64,000 bases of DNA from Harmothoe impar (Eukaryota > Annelida > Polychaeta > Phyllodocida > Polynoidae). This document shows, piece after piece, positions 1-14,700 of this stretch. The notes under the pieces were generated by a model. That model was not told the origin of the DNA. It did not search any database and was given only the letters and a program-made list of their open reading frames with translations. Location of the stretch: positions 4,020,703 to 4,084,702 of the forward strand of contig OX381705.1 in the NCBI GenBank assembly GCA_947462335.1, in the 5' to 3' direction. Both the position numbers and the translations under genes were made by a program. How positions within the stretch are numbered: the stretch's first letter is position 1; every line of letters begins with the position of its first letter.

Positions 1-165
1 GACCAAATGGCTGAGATTGAAAAGGAATTTTGGATCAACCTCACATTTTTGACTAACTTCTTCTTTGAAATCAACCCTATTTTCAAGATTGACTAAATTT
101 TTGGGATTGACTATGTGTTTTTGAGTGACTTTCCATTCGGGAGTGACTATGTCCATGGCATTGAC

Positions 166-1956
166 CTAACAACAAGCATTGACCAAATGGCTGAGATTGA
201 AAAGGAATTTTTCATCAACTTCACATTTGGGACTAACTTCTTCTTTGAAATCCACCCTATTTTCAAGATTGACTAAATTTTTGGGATTGACTATGTGTTT
301 TTGAGTGACTTTGCATTCGGGAGTGACTATGTCCATGGCATTGACCTTACAACGAGCATTGTCCAAATGGCTGAGATTGAAAAGGAATTTTGGATTAACC
401 TCACATTTGGGACTAACTTCTTCTTTGAAATCAACCCTTTTTTTTAGATTGACTAAATTTTTGGAATTGACTATGTGTTTTTGAGTGACTTTGCATTCGG
501 GAGTGACTATGTCCATGGCATTGACCTCACAAGGCGTATTGACCAAATGGCTGAGATTGAAAAGGAATTTTGGATTAACCTCACATTTGGGACTAACTTC
601 TTCTTTGAAATCAACCCTTTTTTCAAGATTGACTAAATTTTGGGAATTGACTTTGTTTTTTTGAGTGACTTTGCATTCGGGAGTGACTATGTCCATGGCA
701 TTGACCTTACAACAAGCATTGACCAAATGGCTGAGATTGAAAAGGAATTTTTCATCAACTTCACATTTGGGACTAACTTCTTCTTTGAAATCAACCCTTT
801 TTTCAAGATTGACTAAACTTTTGGGATTGACTATGTGTTTTTGAGTGACTTTGCATTCGGGAGTGACTATGTCCATGGCATTGACCTTACAACGAGCATT
901 GTCCAAATGGCTGAGATTGAAAAGGAATTTTTCATCAACTTCACATTTGGGACTAACTTCTTCTTTGAAATCAACCCTTTTTTCAAGTTTGACTAAATTT
1001 TTGGGATTGACTATGTGTTTTTGAGTGACTTTCCATTCGGGAGTGACTATGTCCATGGCATTGACCTCACAAGGCGTATTGACCAAATGGCTGAGATTGA
1101 AAAGGAATTTTTCATCAACTTCACATTTGGGACTAACTTCTTCTTTGAAATCAACCCTTTTTTCAAGATTGACTAAATTTTTGTCATTGACTATGTGTTT
1201 TTGAGTGACTTTGCATTCGGGAGTGACTATGTCCATGGTATTGACCTTACAACGAGCATTGACCAAATGGCTGAGATTAAAAAGGAATTTTGGATCAACC
1301 TCACATTCGGGACTAACTTGTTCTTTGAAATCAACCCTATTTTCAAGATTGACTAAATTTTTGGGATTGACTATGTGTTTTTGAGTGACTTTGCATTCGG
1401 GAGTCACTATGTCCACGGCATTGACCTCAAAAGGGGTATTGACCAAATGGCTGAGATTGAAAAGGAATTTTGGATTAACCTCACATTTGGGACTAACTTC
1501 TTCTTTGACATCAACCCTTTTTTTTAGATTGACTAAATTTTTGGAATTGACTATGTGTTTTTGAGTGACTTTGCATTCGGGAGTGACTATGTACATGGCA
1601 TTGACCTCACAAGGCGTATTGACCAAATGGCTGAGATTGAAAAGGAATTTTGGATTAACCTCACATTTGGGACTAACTTCTTCTTTGAAATCAACCCTTT
1701 TTTCAAGATTGACTAAATTTTGGGAATTGACTTTGTTTTTTTGAGTGACTTTGCATTCGGGAGTGACTATGTCCATGGCATTGACCTTACAACAAGCATT
1801 GACCAAATGGCTGAGATTGAAAAGGAATTTTTCATCAACTTCACATTTGGGACTAACTTCTTCTTTGAAATCAACCCTTTTTTCAAGATTGACTAAACTT
1901 TTGTCATTGACTTTGTGTTTTTGAGTGACTTTGCATTCGGGAGTGACTATGTCCAT
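166..1956 (-). other. Longest open frame in satellite 1 (596 codons, hexapeptide repeat)
   Basis: This minus-strand frame is open for ten 180-bp units and encodes about ten 60-residue repeats, each built of ten hexapeptides of the form x-V-(N/T/D/S)-x-x-x. It starts at an internal ATG that recurs in most units (Met-Asp-Ile-Val) and stops at a TAG that replaces a lysine codon (AAG) also found in many other units. There is no signal peptide, transmembrane segment or recognisable domain. Neighbouring units carry stops in the same frame. Differences between units include many that change residues, for example Pro/Glu and Asn/Asp exchanges. I do not recognise a protein family. I list it because its length is striking, not because I believe it is translated. 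Confidence 0.15.
179..358. repeat. Representative 180-bp unit = ten 18-bp subunits
   Basis: Starting at 179 the sequence can be cut every 18 bases into ten pieces with no gap or leftover. Eight of them carry TTGAC, GTGAC or TCAAC at the start, and all end in A. On the minus strand each 18-mer is six codons with valine second and usually N, T, D or S third. The register holds through almost the whole array and is broken only by rare 1-bp indels. Confidence 0.9.
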
Positions 1957-3420
1957 GGCATTGACCTAACAACGAGCATTGACCAAATGGCTGAGATTAA
2001 AAAGGAATTTTGGATCAACCTCACATTCGGGACTAACTTCTTCTTTGAAATCAACCCTATTTTCAAGATTGACTAAATTTTTGGGATTGACTATGTGTTT
2101 TTGAGTGACTTTCCATTCGAGAGTGACTATGTCCATGGCATTGACCTAACAACAAGCATTGACCAAATGGCTGAGATTGAAAAGGAATTTTTCATCAACT
2201 TCACATTTGGGACTAACTTCTTCTTAGAAATCCACCCTATTTTCAAGATTGACTAAATTTTTGGGATTGACTATGTGTTTTTGAGTGACTTTGCATTCGG
2301 GAGTGACTATGTCCACGGCATTGACCTCACAAGGCGTATTGACCAAATGGCTGAGATTGAAAAGGAATTTTGGATTAACCTCACATTTGGGACTAACTTC
2401 TTCTTTGAAATCAACCCTTTTTTCAAGATTGACTAAATTTTTGGAATTGACTATGTGTCTTTGATTGAATTTGCATTCGGGAGTGACTATGTCCATGGCA
2501 TTGACCTAACAACGAGCATTGACCAAATGGCTGAGATTAAAAACGAATTTTGGATCAACCTCTCATTCGGGACTAACTTCTTCTTTGAAATCAACCCTAT
2601 TTTCAAGATTGACTAAATTTTTGGGATTGACTATGTGTTTTTGAGTGACTTTGCATTCGGGAGTGACTATGTCCATGGCATTGACCTTACAACAAGAATT
2701 GACCAAATGGCTGAGATTGAAAAGGAATTTTTCATCAACTTCACATTTGGGACTAACTTCTTCTTTGAAATCAACCCTATTTTCAAGATTGACTAAATTT
2801 TTGGGATTGACTATGTGTTTTTGAGTGACTTTGCATTCGGGAGTGAATATGTCCATGGCATTGACCTTACAACGACATTGTCCAAATGGCTGAGATTGAA
2901 AAGGAATTTTGGATTAACCTCACATTTGGGACTAACTTCTTCTTTGAAATCAACCCTTTTTTCAAGATTGACTAAATTTTGGGAATTGACTTTGTTTTTT
3001 TGAGTGACTTTGCATTCGGGAGTGACTATGTCCATGGCATTGACCTTACAACGAGCATTGACCAAATGGCTGAGATTGAAAAGGAATTTTTCATCAACTT
3101 CACATTTGGGACTAACTTGTTCTTTGAAATCAACCCTTTTTTCAAGATTGACTAAATTTTTGTCATTGACTATGTGTTTTTGAGTGACTTTGCATTCGGG
3201 AGTGACTATGTCCATGGCATTGACCTAACAACAAGCATTGACCAAATGGCTGAGATTAAAAAGGAATTTTGGATCAACCTCACAATCGGGACTAACTTCT
3301 TCTTTGAAATCAACCCTATTTTCAAGATTGACTAAATTTTTGGGATTGACTATGTGTTTTTGAGTGACTTTGCATTCGGGAGTGACTATGTCCATGGCAT
3401 TGACCTTACAACGAGCATTG
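1201..3420. repeat. Higher-order block A, copy 1
   Basis: About 2.2 kb of twelve-plus 180-bp units reappears, unit by unit with the same diagnostic variants, at 5160-7379. The offset is 3959 bp, which is 22 units minus 1. Shared markers include TTCTTAGAAATCC near 2221/6180, TTGATTGAATTTG near 2461/6420, AAAACGAATTTTGG near 2540/6499, and the 1-bp deletion near 2875/6834. Only a few substitutions separate the two copies. Confidence 0.85.
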
Positions 3421-3780
3421 ACCAAATGGCTGAGATTGAAAAGGAATTTTGGATCAACCTCACATTTGGGACTAACTTCTTCTTTGAAATCAACCCTTTT
3501 TTCAAGATTGACTAAATTTTTGTCATTGACTTTGTTTTTTTGAGTGACTTTGCATTCGGCAGTGACTATGTCCATGGCATTGACCTTACAACAAGCATTG
3601 ACCAAATGGCTGAGATTGAAAAGGAATTTTTCATCCACTTCACAGTTGGGACTAACTTCTTCTTTGAAATCAACCCTATTTTCAAGATTGACTAAACTTT
3701 TGGGTTTGACTATGTGTTTTTGAGTGACTTTGCATTCGGGAGTGACTATGTCCATGGCATTGACCTTACAACGAGCATTG

Positions 3781-5130
3781 ACCAAATGGCTGAGATTGAA
3801 AAGGAATTTTGGATCAACCTCACATTTGGGACTAACTTCTTCTTTGAAATCAACCCTTTTTTCAAGATTGACTAAATTTTTGTCATTGACTTTGTGTTTT
3901 TGAGTGACTTTGCATTCGGGAGTGACTATGTCCATGGCATTGACCTAACAACGAGCATTGACCAAATGGCTGAGATTAAAAAGGAATTTTGGATCAACCT
4001 CACATTCGGGACTAACTTTTTCTTTGAAATCAACCCTATTTTCAAGATTGACTAAATTTTTGGGATTGACTATGTGTTTTTGAGTGACTTTCCATTCGGG
4101 AGTGACTATGTCCATGGCATTGACCTAACAACAAGCATTGACCAAATGGCTGAGATTGAAAAGGAATTTTTCATCAACTTCACATTCGGGACTAACTTCT
4201 TCTTTGAAATCAACCCTATTTTCAAGATTGACTAAATTTTTGGGATTGACTATGTGTTTTTGAGTGACTTTGCATTCGGGAGTGACTATGTCCATGGCAT
4301 TGACCTTACAACAAGCATTGACCAAATGGCTGAGATTGAAAAGGAATTTTGGATCAACCTCACATTTGGGACTAACTTCTTCTTTGAAATCAACCCTATT
4401 TTCAAGATTGACTAAATTTTTGTCATTGACTATGTGTTTTTGAGTGACTTTCCATTCGGGAGTGACTATGTCCATGGCATTGACCTAACAACAAGCATTG
4501 ACCAAATGGCTGAGATTGAAAAGGAATTTTTCATCAACTTCACATTGGGGACTAACTTCTTCTTTGAAATCCACCCTATTTTCAAGATTGACTAAATTTT
4601 TGGGATTGACTATGTGTTTTTGAGTGACTTTGCATTCGGGAGTGACTATGTCCATGGCATTGACCTTACAACGAGCATTGTCCAAATGGCTGAGATTGAA
4701 AAGGAATTTTGGATTAACCTCACATTTGGGACTAACTTCTTCTTTGAAATCAACCCTTTTTTCAAGATTGACTAAATTTTTGGAATTGACTATGTACTTT
4801 TGAGTGACTTTGCATTCAGGAGTGACTATGTCTATGGCATTGACCTCACAAGGCGTATTGACCAAATGGCTGAGATTGAAAAGGAATTTTGAATTAACCT
4901 CACATTTGGGACTAACTTCTTCTTTGAAATCAACCCTTTTTTCAAGATTGACTAAATTTTGGGAATTGACTTTGTTTTTTTGAGTGACTTTGCATTCAGC
5001 AGTGACTATGTCCATGGCATTGACCTTACAACGAGCATTGACCAAATGGCTGAGATTGAAAAGGAATTTTTCATCAACTTTACATTTGGGACTAACTTCT
5101 TCTTTGAAATCAACCCTATTTTCAAGATTG
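3781..5130. repeat. Higher-order block B, copy 1
   Basis: The diagnostic series here (GAATTTTGAATTAACC near 4885, CATTCAGGAGTGAC near 4813, CATTCAGCAGTGAC near 4993) recurs at 7920-9270 at an offset of 4139 bp, which is 23 units minus 1. Because this offset differs from that of block A by one unit, at least two separate rearrangements are needed. Confidence 0.8.
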
Positions 5131-5915
5131 ACTAAATTTTTGGGATTGACTATGTGTTTTTGAGTGACTTTGCATTCGGGAGTGACTATGTCCATGGTAT
5201 TGACCTTACAACGAGCATTGACCAAATGGCTGAAATTAAAAAGGAATTTTGGATCAACCTCACATTCGGGACTAACTTGTTCTTTGAAATCAACCCTATT
5301 TTCAAGATTGACTAAATTTTTGGGATTGACTATGTGTTTTTGAGTGACTTTGCATTCGGGAGTCACTATGTCCACGGCATTGACCTCAAAAGGCGTATTG
5401 ACCAAATGGCTGAGATTGAAAAGGAATTTTGGATTAACCTCACATTTGGGACTAACTTCTTCTTTGACATCAACCCTTTTTTTTAGATTGACTAAATTTT
5501 TGGAATTGACTATGTGTTTTTGAGTGACTTTGCATTCGGGAGTGACTATGTCCATGGCATTGACCTCACAAGGCGTATTGACCAAATGGCTGAGATTGAA
5601 AAGGAATTTTGGATTAACCTCACATTTGGGACTAACTTCTTCTTTGAAATCAACCCTTTTTTCAAGATTGACTAAATTTTGGGAATTGACTTTGTTTTTT
5701 TGAGTGACTTTGCATTCGGGAGTGACTATGTCCATGGCATTGACCTTACAACAAGCATTGACCAAATGGCTGAGATTGAAAAGGAATTTTTCATCAACTT
5801 CACATTTGGGACTAACTTCTTCTTTGAAATCAACCCTTTTTTCAAGATTGACTAAACTTTTGTCATTGACTTTGTGTTTTTGAGTGACTTTGCATTCGGG
5901 AGTGACTATGTCCAT
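4485..5915 (-). other. Second long hexapeptide open frame (476 codons)
   Basis: This is the same minus-strand frame as at 166-1956, open across eight units, and shares blocks of diagnostic variants with it (for example the unit with GAC for GAA near 5467, matching 1507). It ends at the same type of amber codon. It is a duplicated segment of the satellite, so its openness is not independent evidence of coding. Confidence 0.12.
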
Positions 5916-7379
5916 GGCATTGACCTAACAACGAGCATTGACCAAATGGCTGAGATTAAAAAGGAATTTTGGATCAACCTCACATTCGGGACTAACTTCT
6001 TCTTTGAAATCAACCCTATTTTCAAGATTGACTAAATTTTTGGGATTGACTATGTGTTTTTGAGTGACTTTCCATTCGAGAGTGACTATGTCCATGGCAT
6101 TGACCTAACAACAAGCATTGACCAAATGGCTGAGATTGAAAAGGAATTTTTCATCAACTTCACATTTGGGACTAACTTCTTCTTAGAAATCCACCCTATT
6201 TTCAAGATTGACTAAATTTTTGGGATTGACTATGTGTTTTTGAGTGACTTTGCATTCGGGAGTGACTATGTCCACGGCATTGACCTCACAAGGCGTATTG
6301 ACCAAATGGCTGAGATTGAAAAGGAATTTTGGATTAACCTCACATTTGGGACTAACTTCTTCTTTGAAATCAACCCTTTTTTCAAGATTGACTAAATTTT
6401 TGGAATTGACTATGTGTCTTTGATTGAATTTGCATTCGGGAGTGACTATGTCCATGGCATTGACCTAACAACGAGCATTGACCAAATGGCTGAGATTAAA
6501 AACGAATTTTGGATCAACCTCTCATTCGGGACTAACTTCTTCTTTGAAATCAACCCTATTTTCAAGATTGACTAAATTTTTGGGATTGACTATGTGTTTT
6601 TGAGTGACTTTGCATTCGGGAGTGACTATGTCCATGGCATTGACCTTACAACAAGAATTGACCAAATGGCTGAGATTGAAAAGGAATTTTTCATCAACTT
6701 CACATTTGGGACTAACTTCTTCTTTGAAATCAACCCTATTTTCAAGATTGACTAAATTTTTGGGATTGACTATGTGTTTTTGAGTGACTTTGCATTCGGG
6801 AGTGACTATGTCCATGGCATTGACCTTACAACGACATTGTCCAAATGGCTGAGATTGAAAAGGAATTTTGGATTAACCTCACATTTGGGACTAACTTCTT
6901 CTTTGAAATCAACCCTTTTTTCAAGATTGACTAAATTTTGGGAATTGACTTTGTTTTTTTGAGTGACTTTGCATTCGGGAGTGACTATGTCCATGGCATT
7001 GACCTTACAACGAGCATTGACCAAATGGCTGAGATTGAAAAGGAATTTTTCATCAACTTCACATTTGGGACTAACTTGTTCTTTGAAATCAACCCTTTTT
7101 TCAAGATTGACTAAATTTTTGTCATTGACTATGTGTTTTTGAGTGACTTTGCATTCGGGAGTGACTATGTCCATGGCATTGACCTAACAACAAGCATTGA
7201 CCAAATGGCTGAGATTAAAAAGGAATTTTGGATCAACCTCACAATCGGGACTAACTTCTTCTTTGAAATCAACCCTATTTTCAAGATTGACTAAATTTTT
7301 GGGATTGACTATGTGTTTTTGAGTGACTTTGCATTCGGGAGTGACTATGTCCATGGCATTGACCTTACAACGAGCATTG
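5160..7379. repeat. Higher-order block A, copy 2
   Basis: This is the partner of 1201-3420 at an offset of 3959 bp. Similarity in register breaks at 7380, where T replaces A of the next unit and the following units match a different part of the array. Confidence 0.85.
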
Positions 7380-7919
7380 TCCAAATGGCTGAGATTGAAA
7401 AGGAATTTTGGATTAACCTCACATTTGGGACTAACTTCTTCTTTGAAATCAACCCTTTTTTCAAGATTGACTAAATTTTTGGAATTGATTATGTACTTTT
7501 GAGTGACTTTGCATTCGGGAGTGACTATGTCAATGGCATTGACCTCACAAGGCGTATTGACCAAATGGCTGAGATTGAAAAGGAATTTTGGATGAACCTC
7601 ACATTTGGGACTAACTTCTTCTTTGAAATCAACCCTTTTTTCAAGATTGACTAAATTTTGGGAATTGACTTTGTTTTTTTGAGTGACTTTGCATTCGGCA
7701 GTGACTATGTCCATGGCATTGACCTTACAACAAGCATTGACCAAATGGCTGAGATTGAAAAGGAATTTTTCATCCACTTCACATTTGGGACTAACTTCTT
7801 CTTTGAAATCAACCCTATTTTCAAGATTGACTAAACTTTTGGGTTTGACTATGTGTTTTTGAGTGACTTTGCATTCGGGAGTGACTATGTCCATGGCATT
7901 GACCTTACAACGAGCATTG

Positions 7920-9269
7920 ACCAAATGGCTGAGATTGAAAAGGAATTTTGGATCAACCTCACATTTGGGACTAACTTCTTCTTTGAAATCAACCCTTTTT
8001 TCAAGATTGACTAAATTTTTGTCATTGACTTTGTGTTTTTGAGTGACTTTGCATTCGGGAGTGACTATGTCCATGGCATTGACCTAACAACGAGCATTGA
8101 CCAAATGGCTGAGATTAAAAAGGAATTTTGGATCAACCTCACATTCGGGACTAACTTCTTCTTTGAAATCAACCCTATTTTCAAGATTGACTAAATTTTT
8201 GGGATTGACTATGTGTTTTTGAGTGACTTTCCATTCGGGAGTGACTATGTCCATGGCATTGACCTAACAACAAGCATTGACCAAATGGCTGAGATTGAAA
8301 AGGAATTTTTCATCAACTTCACATTCGGGACTAACTTCTTCTTTGAAATCAACCCTATTTTCAAGATTGACTAAATTTTTGGGATTGACTATGTGTTTTT
8401 GAGTGACTTTGCATTCGGGAGTGACTATGTCCATGGCATTGACCTTACAACAAGCATTGACCAAATGGCTGAGATTGAAAAGGAATTTTGGATCAACCTC
8501 ACATTTGGGACTAACTTCTTCTTTGAAATCAACCCTATTTTCAAGATTGACTAAATTTTTGTCATTGACTATGTGTTTTTGAGTGACTTTCCATTCGGGA
8601 GTGACTATGTCCATGGCATTGACCTAACAACAAGCATTGACCAAATGGCTGAGATTGAAAAGGAATTTTTCATCAACTTCACATTGGGGACTAACTTCTT
8701 CTTTGAAATCCACCCTATTTTCAAGATTGACTAAATTTTTGGGATTGACTATGTGTTTTTGAGTGACTTTGCATTCGGGAGTGACTATGTCCATGGCATT
8801 GACCTTACAACGAGCATTGTCCAAATGGCTGAGATTGAAAAGGAATTTTGGATTAACCTCACATTTGGGACTAACTTCTTCTTTGAAATCAACCCTTTTT
8901 TCAAGATTGACTAAATTTTTGGAATTGACTATGTACTTTTGAGTGACTTTGCATTCAGGAGTGACTATGTCTATGGCATTGACCTCACAAGGCGTATTGA
9001 CCAAATGGCTGAGATTGAAAAGGAATTTTGAATTAACCTCACATTTGGGACTAACTTCTTCTTTGAAATCAACCCTTTTTTCAAGATTGACTAAATTTTG
9101 GGAATTGACTTTGTTTTTTTGAGTGACTTTGCATTCAGCAGTGACTATGTCCATGGCATTGACCTTACAACGAGCATTGACCAAATGGCTGAGATTGAAA
9201 AGGAATTTTTCATCAACTTTACATTTGGGACTAACTTCTTCTTTGAAATCAACCCTATTTTCAAGATTG
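7920..9269. repeat. Higher-order block B, copy 2
   Basis: This is the partner of 3781-5130 at an offset of 4139 bp, carrying the same rare variants in the same order. After about 9270 the unit series departs from that of the first copy. Confidence 0.8.
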
Positions 9270-11760
9270 ACTAAACTTTTGGGTTTGACTATGTGTTTTT
9301 GAGTGACTTTGCATTCGGGAGTGACTATGTCCATGGCATTGACCTTACAACGAGCATTGACCAAATGGCTGAGATTAAAAAGGAATTTTGGATCAACCTC
9401 ACATTCGGGACTAACTTCTTCTTTGAAATCAACCCTATTTTCAAGATTGACTAAATTTTTGGGATTGACTATGTGTTTTTGAGTGACTTTCCATTCGGGA
9501 GTGACTATGTCCATGGCATTGACCTAACAACAAGCATTGACCAAATGGCTGAGATTGAAAAGGAATTTTTCATCAACTTCACATTTGGGACTAACTTCTT
9601 CTTAGAAATCCACCCTATTTTCAAGATTGACTAAATTTTTGGGATTGACTATGTGTTTTTGAGTGACTTTGCATTCGGGAGTGACTATGTCCACGGCATT
9701 GACCTCACAAGGCGTATTGACCAAATGGCTGAGATTGAAAAGGAATTTTGGATTAACCTCACATTTGGGACTAACTTCTTCTTTGAAATCAACCCTTTTT
9801 TCAAGATTGACTAAATTTTTGGAATTGACTATGTGTTTTTGATTGAATTTGCATTCGGGAGTGACTATGTCCATGGCATTGACCTAACAACGAGCATTGA
9901 CCAAATGGCTGAGATTAAAAACGAATTTTGGATCAACCTCTCATTCGGGACTAACTTCTTCTATGAAATCAACCCTATTTTCAAGATTGACTAAATTTTT
10001 GGGATTGACTATGTGTTTTTGAGTGACTTTGCATTCGGGAGTGACTATGTCCATGGCATTGACCTTACAACGACATTGTCCAAATGGCTGAGATTGAAAA
10101 GGAATTTTGGATTAACCTCACATTTGGGACTAACTTCTTCTTTGAAATCAACCCTTTTTTCAAGATTGACTAAATTTTGGGAATTGACTTTGTTTTTTTG
10201 AGTGACTTTGCATTCGGGAGTGACTATGTCCATGGCATTGACCTTACAACGAGCATTGACCAAATGGCTGAGATTGAAAAGGAATTTTTCATCAACTTCA
10301 CATTTGGGACTAACTTGTTCTTTGAAATCAACCCTTTTTTCAAGATTGACTAAATTTTTGGGATTGACTATGTGTTTTTGAGTGACTTTGCATTCGGGAG
10401 TGACTATGTCCATGGCATTGACCGAACAACAAGCATTGACCAAATGGCTGAGATTAAAAAGGAATTTTGGATCAACCTCACAATCGGGACTAACTGCTTC
10501 TTTGAAATCAACCCTATTTTCAAGATTGACTAAATTTTTGGGATTGACTATGTGTTTTTGAGTGACTTTGCATTCGGGAGTGACTATATCCATGGCATTG
10601 ACCTTACAACGAGCATTGACCAAATGGCTGAGATTGAAAAGGAATTTTGGATCAACCTCACATTTGGGACTAACTTCTTCTTTGAAATCAACCCTTTTTT
10701 CAAGATTGACTAAATTTTTGGGATTGACTATGTGTTTTTGAGTGACTTTCCATTCGGGAGTGACTATGTCCATGGCATTGACCTAACAACAAGCATTGAC
10801 CAAATGGCTGAGATTGAAAAGGAATTTTGGATCAACCTCACATTTGGGACTAACTTCTTCTTTGAAATCCACCCTATTTTCAAGATTGACTAAATTTTTG
10901 GGATTGACTATGTGTTTTTGAGTGACTTTGCATTCGGGAGTGACTATGTCCATGGCATTGACCTTACAACGAGCATTGTCCAAATGGCTGAGATTGAAAA
11001 GATATTTTGGATTAACCTCACATTTGGGACTAACTTCTTCTTTGAAATCAACCCTTTTTTTTAGATTGACTAAAGTTTTGGAATTGACTATGTGTTTTTG
11101 AGTGACTTTGCATTCGGCAGTGACTATGTCCATGGCATTGAGCTCACAAGACGTATTAACCAAATGGCTGAGATTGAAAAGGAATTTTGGATTAACCTCA
11201 CATTTGGGACTAACTTCTTCTTTGAAATCAACCCTTTTTTCAAGATTGACTAAATTTTGGGAATTGACTTTGTTTTTTTGAGTGACTTTGCATTCAGGAG
11301 TGACTATGTCCATGGCATTGACCTTACAACGAGCATTGACCAAATGGCTGAGATTGTAAAGGAATTTTTCATCAACTTTACATTTGGGACTAATTTCTTC
11401 TTTGAAATCAACCCTTTTTTCAAGATTGACTAAACTTTTGGGATTGACTATGTGTTTTTGAGTGACTTTGCATTCGGGAGTGACTATGTCCATGGCATTG
11501 ACCTTACAACGAGCATTGACCAAATGGCTGAGATTGAAAAGGAATTTTGGATCAACCTCACATTTGGGACTAACTTCTTCTTTGAAATCAACCATTTTTT
11601 CAAGATTGACTAAATTTTGGGAATTGACTTTGTTTTTTTGAGTGACTTTGCATTCGGGAGTGACTATGTCCATGGCATTGACCTTACAACAAGCATTGAC
11701 CAAATGGCTGAGATTGAAAAGGAATTTTTCATCAACTTCACATTTGGGACTAACTTCTTC

Positions 11761-14700
11761 TTAGAAATCCACCCTATTTTCAAGATTGACTAAATTTTTG
11801 GGATTGACTATGTGTTTTTGAGTGACTTTGCATTCGGGAGTGACTATGTCCACGGCATTGACCTCACAAGGCGTATTGACCAAATGGCTGAGATTGAAAA
11901 GGAATTTTGGATTAACCTCACATTTGGGACTAACTTCTTCTTTGAAATCAACCCTTTTTTCAAGATTGACTAAATTTTTGGAATTGACTATGTGTTTTTG
12001 ATTGAATTTGCATTCGGGAGTGACTATGTCCATGGCATTGACCTAACAACGAGCATTGACCAAATGGCTGAGATTAAAAACGAATTTTGGATCAACCTCT
12101 CATTCGGGACTAACTTCTTCTTTGAAATCAACCCTATTTTCAAGATTGACTAAATTTTTGGGATTGACTATGTGTTTTTGAGTGACTTTGCATTCGGGAG
12201 TGACTATGTCCATGGCATTGACCTTACAACGACATTGTCCAAATGGCTGAGATTGAAAAGGAATTTTGGATTAACCTCACATTTGGGACTAACTTCTTCT
12301 TTGAAATCAACCCTTTTTTCAAGATTGACTAAATTTTGGGAATTGACTTTGTTTTTTTGAGTGACTTTGCATTCGGGAGTGACTATGTCCATGGCATTGA
12401 CCTTACAACGAGCATTGACCAAATGGCTGAGATTGAAAAGGAATTTTTCATCAACTTCACATTTGGGACTAACTTGTTCTTTGAAATCAACCCTTTTTTC
12501 AAGATTGACTAAATTTTTGGGATTGACTATGTGTTTTTGAGTGACTTTGCATTCGGGAGTGACTATGTCCATGGCATTGACCTAACAACAAGCATTGACC
12601 AAATGGCTGAGATTAAAAAGGAATTTTGGATCAACCTCACAATCGGGACTAACTGCTTCTTTGAAATCAACCCTATTTTCAAGGATTGACTAAATTTTTG
12701 GGATTGACTATGTGTTTTTGAGTGACTTTGCATTCGGGAGTGACTATGTCCATGGCATTGACCTTACAACGAGCATTGACCAAATGGCTGAGATTGAAAA
12801 GGAATTTTGGATCAACCTCACATTTGGGACTAACTTCTTCTTTGAAATCAACCCTTTTTTCAAGATTGACTAAACTTTTGGGATTGACTATGTGTTTTTG
12901 AGTGACTTTGCATTCGGGAGTGACTATGTCCATGGCATTGTCCTTACAACGAGCATTGACCAAATGGCTGAGATTGAAAAGGAATTTTGGATCAACCTCA
13001 CATTTGGGACTAACTTCTTCTTTGAAATCAACCATTTTTTCAAGATTGACTAAATTTTTGGAATTGACTATGTGTTTTTGATTGACTTTGCATTCGGGAG
13101 TGACTATGTCCATGGCATTGACCTAACAACAAGCATTGACCAAATGGCTGAGATTAAAAAGGAATTTTGGATCAACCTCACATTCGGGACTAACTTCTTC
13201 TTTGAAATCAACCCTATTTTCAAGATTGACTAAATTTTTGGGATTGACTATGTGTTTTTGAGTGACTTTGCATTCGGGAGTGACTATGTCCATGGCATTG
13301 ACCTTACAACGAGCATTGACCAAATGGCTGAGATTGAAAAGGAATTTTGGATCAACCTCACATTTTTGACTAACTTCTTCTTTGAAATCAACCCTATTTT
13401 CAAGATTGACTAAATTTTTGGGATTGACTATGTGTTTTTGAGTGACTTTCCATTCGGGAGTGACTATGTCCATGGCATTGACCTAACAACAAGCATTGAC
13501 CAAATGGCTGAGATTGAAAAGGAATTTTTCATCAACTTCACATTTGGGACTAACTTATTCTTAGAAATCCACCCTATTTTCAAGATTGACTAAATTTTTG
13601 GGATTGACTATGTGTTTTTGAGTGACTTTGCATTCGGGAGTGACTATGTCCACGGCATTGACCTCACAAGGCGTATTGACCAAATGGCTGAGATTGAAAA
13701 GGAATTTTGGATTAACCTCACATTTGGGACTAACTTCTTCTTTGAAATCAACCCTTTTTTCAAGATTGACTAAATTTTTGGAATTGACTATGTGTTTTTG
13801 ATTGAATTTGCATTCGGGAGTGACTATGTCCATGGCATTGACCTAACAACGAGCATTGACCAAATGGCTGAGATTAAAAACGAATTTTGGATCAACCTCT
13901 CATTCGGGACTAACTTCTTCTTTGAAATCAACCCTATTTTCAAGATTGACTAAATTTTTGGGATTGACTATGTGTTTTTGAGTGACTTTGCATTCGGGAG
14001 TGACTATGTCCATGGCATTGACCTTACAACGACATTGTCCAAATGGCTGAGATTGAAAAGGAATTTTGGATTAACCTCACATTTGGGACTAACTTCTTCT
14101 TTGAAATCAACCCTTTTTTCAAGATTGACTAAATTTTGGGAATTGACTTTGTTTTTTTGAGTGACTTTGCATTCGGGAGTGACTATGTCCATGGCATTGA
14201 CCTTACAACGAGCATTGACCAAATGGCTGAGATTGAAAAGGAATTTTTCATCAACTTCACATTTGGGACTAACTTGTTCTTTGAAATCAACCCTTTTTTC
14301 AAGATTGACTAAATTTTTGGGATTGACTATGTGTTTTTGAGTGACTTTGCATTCGGGAGTGACTATGTCCATGGCATTGACCTAACAACAAGCATTGACC
14401 AAATGGCTGAGATTAAAAAGGAATTTTGGATCAACCTCACAATCGGGACTAACTGCTTCTTTGAAATCAACCCTATTTTCAAGGATTGACTAAATTTTTG
14501 GGATTGACTATGTGTTTTTGAGTGACTTTGCATTCGGGAGTGACTATGTCCATGGCATTGACCTTACAACGAGCATTGACCAAATGGCTGAGATTGAAAA
14601 GGAATTTTGGATCAACCTCACATTTGGGACTAACTTCTTCTTTGAAATCAACCCTTTTTTCAAGATTGACTAAACTTTTGGGATTGACTATGTGTTTTTG

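Noticed and set aside
2815..3003. 62-codon plus-strand ORFs in satellite 1 (also near 6774, 10013, 12172 and 13972)
   Set aside because: They arise from the amplified 1-bp deletion that joins two satellite frames; they are shadows of the repeat.
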